Below are positions 1 to 4,522 of a stretch of 6,912 nucleotides of DNA, piece after piece. Within the stretch, counting starts at the first letter, position 1. Each line of letters begins with the position of its first letter. The stretch comes from Phycisphaerales bacterium. GTDB lineage: Bacteria > Planctomycetota > Phycisphaerae > Phycisphaerales > SM1A02. A program made the position numbers and the translations under genes. The notes below the pieces were generated by a model. It made no database searches, was not told the origin of the DNA, and saw only the letters and a program-made list of their open reading frames with translations. The stretch spans positions 1 to 6,912 of the forward strand of contig JAGQOI010000378.1 of the NCBI GenBank assembly GCA_020427625.1, read 5' to 3'.

Positions 1-1222
1 CCTGGTCGAAGGCCCGCTGGAGGAAGGTCGAGTAGACGGCGAAGAACGGCTTCCAGCCCGTCTTCGCGAGCCCGGCCATCATGTCCATGGCGTGCGATTC
101 GCAGATGCCGACGTCCCACGAGCGATCGGGGAACTGCGGCATGACCGACGCCAGGCCGGTGCCGTCGGGCATCGCCGCGGTGCAGGTGACGACGCGCTCG
201 TCGCGCGTCATGACGTCGGCCAGCGCGTCGGCGAACGCGGTGGTGAACGAGCGCCCGCCGCGCCGGAGTTCGACGCGACATCCGTCCATTCTGAACGGCT
301 TCGGCGAGTGGAACGTCGTCGCGTCGGTCTCGGAGTACTCGTAGCCCTTGCCCTTCACCGTGTGGACGTGCAGAACGAGGGGCCGGTCGACGTCCTTCAC
401 CTCGACGAGCATGTCGATGAGCGAGCGGAGATCGTGTCCGTCGACGGGTCCGACGGTGAGCAGGCCGAACTTCTCGAACCACGCGTCGGCGGCGACGGCG
501 TCCTTGGCGATCTCGCCGAGGCGGTGGTACATCTCCTCGACGACCGAGCCGCCGGGCAGATGGGAGACGACGTCCTTGCCGACCTGCTTGAAGCGCCGGT
601 AGGCGGGGTTCACGCGAATGCGGTCGAAGTACGCCGCGACGGCGCCCTGGGGCTTGGCGATCGACATGCCGTTGTCGTTCAGCACGACGAGGAACTGTCG
701 CTTCAGCGTGCCGGCGTTGTTCAGGCCCTCCATCGCGACGCCGTTGACGACGCTCGCGTCGCCGATGAGCGAGACGATGCGCCGTCCGGCCGGCGTCGTC
801 CTCGGGTCGAACGAGTCGCCGTTGAGCAGGTCGCCCCGGGCCATGCCCACCGCCGTCGAGATCGCCGTCCCCGCGTGCCCGACCGAGAACAGGTCGTACG
901 CCGACTCCCGCGGCTCGGGGAACCCGGCCATGCCGTCGCGCTGGCGCAGCTTCGAGAGCAGGGGGTAGCGACCCGTGAGCAGCTTGTGCGGATAGCACTG
1001 GTGTCCGACGTCGAAGAGCAGACGATCATGACCGAAATCGAAGACGTAATGCAGCGCGATCGTGAGCTCGACGACGCCCAGGTTCGGTGCGAAGTGACCG
1101 CCCGTCGACATGATCTGCGCGCAGATCGCCTCCCGGATCTCGGCGGCGAGGTCGGGCAGCACGTCGAGCGGCAACTGCTTGAGGTCGGCGGGGGACTTCA
1201 ACGTCGGCAGAATGGGGGGCAT
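1..1222 (-). CDS. dxs: 1-deoxy-D-xylulose-5-phosphate synthase, N-terminal two thirds (3' end beyond window)
   Basis: Predicted cytoplasmic thiamine-diphosphate enzyme that joins pyruvate and glyceraldehyde-3-phosphate to give 1-deoxyxylulose-5-phosphate, the entry step of the MEP isoprenoid pathway. The reading frame is open for 407 codons from the ATG at 1222 to the window edge; the family is usually about 620-640 residues. Landmarks: TGGHFAPNLG (residues 40-49), DVGHQCYPHK (71-80), SVGHAGTAIS (113-122), the diphosphate/metal-binding stretch GDAS...LNDNGMSI (154-188), and DVGICESHAMDMMAG with the presumed catalytic Glu375, then YSTFLQRAFDQ at the edge. The pyrimidine-binding domain is cut and the C-terminal domain is missing. 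Oddities: the usual GDG triplet is GDA, and the common AEQHA is CESHA. The start is supported by GGAG six bases upstream and by the normal distance to the first conserved motif. It follows the ispA-like gene by 70 bp on the same strand, a typical pathway pairing. Confidence 0.96.
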   Translation of the reverse strand, partial: MPPILPTLKSPADLKQLPLDVLPDLAAEIREAICAQIMSTGGHFAPNLGVVELTIALHYVFDFGHDRLLFDVGHQCYPHKLLTGRYPLLSKLRQRDGMAGFPEPRESAYDLFSVGHAGTAISTAVGMARGDLLNGDSFDPRTTPAGRRIVSLIGDASVVNGVAMEGLNNAGTLKRQFLVVLNDNGMSIAKPQGAVAAYFDRIRVNPAYRRFKQVGKDVVSHLPGGSVVEEMYHRLGEIAKDAVAADAWFEKFGLLTVGPVDGHDLRSLIDMLVEVKDVDRPLVLHVHTVKGKGYEYSETDATTFHSPKPFRMDGCRVELRRGGRSFTTAFADALADVMTRDERVVTCTAAMPDGTGLASVMPQFPDRSWDVGICESHAMDMMAGLAKTGWKPFFAVYSTFLQRAFDQ

Positions 1223-1228
1223 CAGGTG

Positions 1229-1232
1229 CTCC
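1229..1232 (-). promoter_or_regulatory. Ribosome binding site of dxs
   Basis: On the minus strand the sequence reads GGAG, then six bases, then the ATG at 1222-1220. This is a normal Shine-Dalgarno core and spacing and it decides the dxs start. Two ATGs further upstream (1275-1273 and 1272-1270) are not in the dxs frame. Confidence 0.7.
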
Positions 1233-1249
1233 GGGTTCGGAACCGGCTC

Positions 1250-1269
1250 GCGAGGCGGTTCCGCCTCGC
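1250..1269 (-). other. Perfect 9-bp inverted repeat (hairpin) in the ispA-dxs gap
   Basis: GCGAGGCGG at 1250-1258 and its exact reverse complement at 1261-1269 are separated by two bases, giving a compact all-GC stem with an effective four-base loop. It lies 24 bp past the ispA-like stop and 27 bp before the dxs start. No T-run follows on the minus strand, so it is not a standard intrinsic terminator. It could be an RNA processing or stability element, or a partial attenuator between the two genes. The hairpin is seen directly; the role is inference. Confidence 0.55.
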
Positions 1270-1270
1270 C

Positions 1271-1276
1271 ATCATA
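1271..1276 (-). promoter_or_regulatory. Possible -10 element of an internal dxs promoter
   Basis: The minus strand reads TATGAT here, one mismatch from TATAAT, in otherwise very GC-rich DNA between the ispA-like stop and dxs. No convincing -35 hexamer lies 15-18 bp upstream. If used, transcription would start near 1264, inside the hairpin, leaving a leader of roughly 40 bases with the dxs Shine-Dalgarno. It could equally be chance. Confidence 0.3.
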
Positions 1277-1292
1277 GCCGAACGGTGCGGAA

Positions 1293-2189
1293 TCACCGCG
1301 TCCGATCGGCGAGGTAGGACGCCAGCGCCTCGAGCGGCGCAGCCCGTTCGCCCAGCGGGCGCAGGGTCGCGGCGGCGTCCGCGCGGAGCCGCGCCACCTC
1401 CCGGCGGGACGCCTCGACGCCGAGCACGCCCGCGAAGGTGAGCTTGCCCGCGCGGGAGTCCTTCCCGGCGGTCTTGCCCAGATGCTCGGTCGTCTGGGTG
1501 ACGTCGAGCAGGTCGTCGACGATCTGGAACATGAGCCCGACGTCGGTGCCGTAGCGATCCACCGCGGCGAGCGAGGCCTCGTCGGCGCCGCCCGCGATCG
1601 CGCCCATCCGACAGGACGCCCGCAGCAGGGCGCCGGTCTTGTGGTGGTGGATGAGGTCGAGCATCTGACGGTCCGAGAAGTCGGCCGGGCGCCCGCCCAG
1701 CGTGTCGTACACCTGTCCGACGATCATACGACGCGTCGCGGACGAGAGTTCACGCGTGAGGCGCACGACGGTCTCCGCCGGCAGCGGCGCGTCGGCGAGC
1801 GTCTCGAACGCGGCATTGAGCAGGGCGTCGCCCGCGAGCACCGCCATCGCCTCGCCCGCCTGGACATGCAGCGTCGGGCGGCCGCGCCGGAGCGTGTCGT
1901 CGTCCATCGCCGGCAGGTCATCGTGCACGAGGCTGAACGCGTGCACGAACTCGACGGCGACCCCGGCGACGAGTCCCGCGTCGAGGGCGCCGCCGACGAG
2001 GTCGCAGCAGAGCGTCGCGAGGATCGGACGCAGGAACTTGCCGCCCGTCGCGGCATACCGCATCGCGTCCCGGAGGTTGGCCGGCGCGTCGACGGCGTCG
2101 AGCGCGTCGCGGAGGGCGCGATCGATCGCGGCGCTGCGCGCGGGAATGAAGGCCGGGATGGCGTCGCGGACGTCCGTCACCGGCCCCAT
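1293..2189 (-). CDS. ispA: Type II polyprenyl (farnesyl/geranylgeranyl) diphosphate synthase
   Basis: Cytoplasmic trans-prenyltransferase, 298 residues, full length for the bacterial IspA/CrtE group. It condenses IPP with allylic diphosphates to give C15 or C20 chains. Visible motifs: GGKFLRP (49-55), which keeps the IPP-binding Lys and Arg of the usual GGKRxRP; first Asp-rich motif DDLPAMDDD (90-98) with the two-residue insertion of bacterial enzymes, followed by RRGRPT (101-106); GQVYD (158-162); KTGAL (184-188); and second Asp-rich motif DDLLD (225-229). Phe85, five residues before the first Asp-rich motif, is the aromatic residue that favours farnesyl length, so C15 is the better guess, with C20 possible. 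No Shine-Dalgarno precedes the ATG at 2189, and a -10-like TACAAT overlaps it. The fourth codon, GTG at 2180, sits where a leaderless transcript would begin and may be the real start. It heads a two-gene unit with dxs. Confidence 0.95.
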   Translation of the reverse strand: MGPVTDVRDAIPAFIPARSAAIDRALRDALDAVDAPANLRDAMRYAATGGKFLRPILATLCCDLVGGALDAGLVAGVAVEFVHAFSLVHDDLPAMDDDTLRRGRPTLHVQAGEAMAVLAGDALLNAAFETLADAPLPAETVVRLTRELSSATRRMIVGQVYDTLGGRPADFSDRQMLDLIHHHKTGALLRASCRMGAIAGGADEASLAAVDRYGTDVGLMFQIVDDLLDVTQTTEHLGKTAGKDSRAGKLTFAGVLGVEASRREVARLRADAAATLRPLGERAAPLEALASYLADRTR

Positions 2190-2230
2190 TGTAGGCCGCG
2201 GCACCGACGGCGCGGGCTTTCCCGTATCAT
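2188..2230. promoter_or_regulatory. Divergent, possibly leaderless promoter pair between ispA and the exbB-like gene
   Basis: On the minus strand TACAAT (2193-2188) overlaps the first ATG of the ispA-like gene, and an in-frame GTG begins seven bases beyond it (2180). On the plus strand TATCAT (2225-2230) overlaps the first ATG of the exbB-like gene, and an in-frame ATG begins seven bases beyond it (2238). Neither gene has a Shine-Dalgarno sequence. The two hexamers are 31 bp apart, so any -35 contacts of the two promoters would overlap. No clear -35 consensus is seen in either direction. The hexamers and spacing are seen directly; leaderless use is inference. Confidence 0.5.
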
Positions 2231-2942
2231 GCCGCCCATGCCGTCGATGTCGGGCGAACTCGTGCAACTCGTCGAGCGTGGCGGATGGGTGATGATCCCG
2301 CTGCTGGTCCTCAGCGTGATCAGCCTGACGCTCATCGTCGAGCGCACCATCTTCTGGCTCGTGACCCACCGGGCGAGCCGCATCCGACGTCTCGAAGCCG
2401 TCACCGACCTGTTGCGCAAGGGTGATGTCGCGGCGACGCGCAAGAAGCTTCGCGGCGACCGCTCGCCGTACGCCCGCGTGATCCTCGCGCTCCTCGACGA
2501 CGGCACGAGCGACGCCGTCGCGATCGAGGCGGTGGAGGGCCAGCGCCCGGTCATCGACCGGTTCATGGTGACGCTGTCCACCATCATCACGGCCGCGCCG
2601 CTGCTGGGGATCCTCGGCACCGTCATCGGCATCATCCGCTCGTTCAACCTGCTCGGCGTCGAGGACGTCATGACCGACCCGCGGGCGGTGTCGGTCGGCA
2701 TCGCCCAGGCGCTCATCACGACCGCGCTCGGACTCGTCGTCGCCCTCGTCACCCTGTTCCCCTACATGATCTTCCGCGCCCAGTCCGAACGCGCCGTCGG
2801 ACGACTGGAGTCCGTCATCGCTTCCGCCCAGCTCGGGGCGGACCGGACGTTCGACGGGCGAGGGGACCGGCGTGGGGACCGGGTCGCCGGTCGGGATGCG
2901 GGCGGCGACGGACGCCCCGCCGAAACCACGCCTTCGACGTGA
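2229..2942 (+). CDS. MotA/TolQ/ExbB-family proton channel protein
   Basis: Inner-membrane subunit of a proton-driven energy-transducing complex of the ExbB/TolQ kind, 237 residues from the first ATG (234 from 2238, 231 from 2247). Three membrane segments are visible in the family's spacing: TM1 about residues 20-45 with the conserved Glu38-Arg39 at its inner end, TM2 about 114-139 with the hallmark APLLGILGTVIG (123-134), and TM3 about 154-182 with QALITTALGL (160-169). Thr131 and Thr165 match the polar pore threonines of ExbB/TolQ. A cytoplasmic loop of about 65 residues lies between TM1 and TM2. The C-terminus is a charged, probably disordered tail containing a tandem RGDR. No ExbD/TolR-type partner follows; the next gene is unrelated and 107 bp away. 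The start is uncertain because there is no Shine-Dalgarno and a -10-like TATCAT overlaps the first ATG. A flagellar MotA role is unlikely because it is short and no motB is present. Confidence 0.9.
   Translation: MPPMPSMSGELVQLVERGGWVMIPLLVLSVISLTLIVERTIFWLVTHRASRIRRLEAVTDLLRKGDVAATRKKLRGDRSPYARVILALLDDGTSDAVAIEAVEGQRPVIDRFMVTLSTIITAAPLLGILGTVIGIIRSFNLLGVEDVMTDPRAVSVGIAQALITTALGLVVALVTLFPYMIFRAQSERAVGRLESVIASAQLGADRTFDGRGDRRGDRVAGRDAGGDGRPAETTPST
2859..2882 (+). repeat. Tandem 12-bp duplication encoding RGDR-RGDR
   Basis: Two adjacent 12-mers (CGAGGGGACCGG and CGTGGGGACCGG) differ at one base and lie in frame in the 3' end of the exbB-like gene, giving residues 211-218 as RGDRRGDR. It looks like a recent small in-frame slippage in the low-complexity tail. 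Confidence 0.6.
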
Positions 2943-3000
2943 TTCCCCGGAGGATGCGGGCCGCCCGGGCGAGGCGGCGTCGCGATCCGGTCGGGCTTCC

Positions 3001-3006
3001 TAGAAT
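3001..3006 (+). promoter_or_regulatory. Candidate -10 element upstream of the TraB-like gene
   Basis: TAGAAT lies 43 bp before the ATG at 3050, in the 107-bp gap after the exbB-like gene. No recognisable -35 is present at 16-18 bp, so support is the -10 match and the position only. The rest of this gap holds a 10-bp palindrome at 2962-2971 and nothing else recognisable. Confidence 0.4.
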
Positions 3007-3035
3007 CGTGCGTCCGCGCCGCGGCCGTCACCGCC

Positions 3036-3041
3036 AAGGAG
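3036..3041 (+). promoter_or_regulatory. Ribosome binding site of the TraB-like gene
   Basis: AAGGAG is followed by eight bases and then the ATG at 3050. It is a near-ideal Shine-Dalgarno and fixes this start over the 37-codon longer open frame that begins at 2939. Confidence 0.8.
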
Positions 3042-3049
3042 TTCGACGC

Positions 3050-4369
3050 ATGCTCGTGAAGATCCTCAAGTCATCCACCCTGTTCGCCGGTCTGCTGCTG
3101 ACGTCCGTCGCCGTCGCGAAGCCTGCGCCGGAGACCGACGCGCCGGTCGCGGCCGAGGCGCCGGTCGTCGCCGACGCGCCGTCCGCGGCCGCGCCGTACC
3201 TGCGGACCGTCGACGACGCCGGCCGCCGGGTGAAGCTCGAGATCACCTCGCGCACGTTCCAGCCTCGCGACGGCAAGGGTCCGTCGGTGACGCTGGTGGG
3301 CGTGGCGCACATCGCGGACGGGACGTTCTACGGGCGTCTCCAGGCGCTGCTGGACTCGCACGACGTCGTGCTCTTCGAATCGGTCACGCCGCCGGGCACG
3401 AACGGTGCGGGCGGCGACACGGCGTCGGCGCGTCACGAGTCGACGGTGTCCGCGCTGCGGTTCGTCGGCGCGGTCGTGGCGCACTACGCGGCGCAGACGG
3501 GCGCGTATCCCGCGGATCTCGCCGAGGTGAAGACGTACATGCACGCGAAGGACAGTCGTCTGCCGCACCTCATCGACCGGGCGAACCGCGATGCGTGGGC
3601 GCGGCCGTTCGTGTACGAGCGGAACGCCGACGCCGACGGCTTCACGTTGATGAGTCTCGGGTCGGACGGTCGTTCGGGCGGCGAGGACGAGGCGGCCGAT
3701 CTGCGCCTGTCGGACCTCGATCCGCTCGATCCCGCGATGTTCGCCGACGAGGACAATCTCCAGGCGTCGCTGGCGCACGCGCTCGATCTCGACTTCCAGT
3801 TGGAGGCGATCGACTACGACCGCCCGAACTGGCGATGCAGCGACATGTCGATCGACCAGGTGCAGGCGGCGATGGCCGCCGCCGGCGGCGACTTCGGCCC
3901 GTTGCAGATGGCCTTGTCCGGGTCGTCGCTGCCGGCGAAGGTGATGAAGCTCATGCTCTGGCTCATCAAGGCGGCGGATGCGGTGACGGACGGGACCGTG
4001 AGCAGCATCTTCAAGGTGGTGCTCGTGGAGATCCTCGGCGATCCGACGGTGATGGAGGCGGGTCTCGGCCAGATGGGCGACGGGTTCAAGGAGGTCATCG
4101 TCGACCAGCGCAACCAGGTGGTGATCGATGATCTGAAGGCGATCATCGACGACGAGCCGGAGGTGAAGTCGGTCGCGATCTTCTACGGTGCCGCGCACAT
4201 GGTGGACATGGCGTCCCGTCTCGACGAGCAGCTCGGGTACGACCCGAGCGAGGAGACGTGGTACACGGCGATCGAGGTGGATCTGGAGAAGGCGAACGTT
4301 CCGCCGCGCGAACTCCAGCGGATGCGGACGATGATCCGTCGGGCGATGGCGCAGCAGATGCGTCGCTGA
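3050..4369 (+). CDS. Exported TraB/GumN-like protein with an inserted GspG-like pseudopilin segment
   Basis: 439 residues. The N-terminus is a Sec signal peptide (Lys4/Lys7, hydrophobic 10-22, likely cut after AVA at 21-23), then a Pro/Ala-rich linker to about residue 49. The outer parts match the TraB/PrgY/GumN (Tiki-like) family: LVGVAHI with GxxH at 84-87, LFE with Glu110, FQLEAIDYDRPNW after residue 240, an Arg354-Asn355 pair, and a second GxxH, YGAAHM, at 379-384. These Glu, His and Arg positions are the proposed metal or catalytic residues. Between Glu110 and the FQLEAIDY block, residues about 129-220 resemble the soluble part of a type II secretion GspG pseudopilin: a helix leading to QTGAYPADL, then DAWARPFVY, GFTLMSLGSDG and GGEDEAAD. 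The prepilin peptidase site and hydrophobic helix of a true pilin are absent. Biochemical function is unknown; a periplasmic or surface metallohydrolase is a guess. It starts behind its own ribosome binding site and a possible promoter. Confidence 0.85.
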   Translation: MLVKILKSSTLFAGLLLTSVAVAKPAPETDAPVAAEAPVVADAPSAAAPYLRTVDDAGRRVKLEITSRTFQPRDGKGPSVTLVGVAHIADGTFYGRLQALLDSHDVVLFESVTPPGTNGAGGDTASARHESTVSALRFVGAVVAHYAAQTGAYPADLAEVKTYMHAKDSRLPHLIDRANRDAWARPFVYERNADADGFTLMSLGSDGRSGGEDEAADLRLSDLDPLDPAMFADEDNLQASLAHALDLDFQLEAIDYDRPNWRCSDMSIDQVQAAMAAAGGDFGPLQMALSGSSLPAKVMKLMLWLIKAADAVTDGTVSSIFKVVLVEILGDPTVMEAGLGQMGDGFKEVIVDQRNQVVIDDLKAIIDDEPEVKSVAIFYGAAHMVDMASRLDEQLGYDPSEETWYTAIEVDLEKANVPPRELQRMRTMIRRAMAQQMRR

Positions 4370-4446
4370 GCGTCGTCGCGGCGCGTCGGTGTCGCGGATT
4401 TGCTTGCATTCCGAGCGTCGGGTCGCGTGGACCTCGTGAAGAACCC

Positions 4447-4474
4447 TTGGCATCCCGTGACGACGGGGTACGAT
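4447..4474 (+). promoter_or_regulatory. Sigma-70-type promoter of the large secreted protein gene
   Basis: TTGGCA (4447-4452) and TACGAT (4469-4474) are separated by 16 bp, the best two-box promoter in the window. The predicted start near 4481 would give a leader of about 40 bases with a good ribosome binding site. Small inverted repeats overlap it: CCCGT/ACGGG (4454-4467) in the spacer, GCATC/GATGC (4450-4454 and 4472-4476) and the palindrome GCACGTGC (4475-4482) at the predicted start. These could be operator sites. The upstream part of this 153-bp gap (4370-4446) shows no terminator or other feature. Confidence 0.6.
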
Positions 4475-4510
4475 GCACGTGCGCCCGACTGTTCCGGGAA
4501 CTCCACACGA

Positions 4511-4517
4511 GAAAGGA
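4511..4517 (+). promoter_or_regulatory. Ribosome binding site of the large secreted protein gene
   Basis: GAAAGGA is followed by five bases and the ATG at 4523. It supports that start, which also places a complete signal peptide at the N-terminus. Confidence 0.75.
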
Positions 4518-4522
4518 CCACC

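Noticed and set aside
92..1441. 449-codon plus-strand open frame opposite dxs
   Set aside because: Its product is Arg/Asp/Val-rich with no family features, and it lies antisense to a clear dxs. It is the usual GC-bias shadow.
1482..2228. Upstream extension of the exbB-like frame by 249 codons
   Set aside because: It is antisense to ispA, charged and featureless. The real protein begins just before TM1.
2190..2369. N-terminal extension of the ispA-like frame by 60 codons
   Set aside because: It would overlap the start of the exbB-like gene, has no homology-like features, and the conserved enzyme fits from 2189 or 2180.
2962..2971. 10-bp perfect palindrome CGCCCGGGCG after the exbB-like gene as a terminator
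   Set aside because: It has no loop and no following T-run, and such palindromes are common by chance at this GC content.
4370..4446. Possible intrinsic terminator after the TraB-like gene
   Set aside because: No stem followed by a T-run was found; only short GC-rich partial repeats.
3071..4453. 460-codon minus-strand open frame opposite the TraB-like gene
   Set aside because: It is Arg/His/Val-rich with no motifs, while the sense frame has a signal peptide, ribosome binding site and family motifs.
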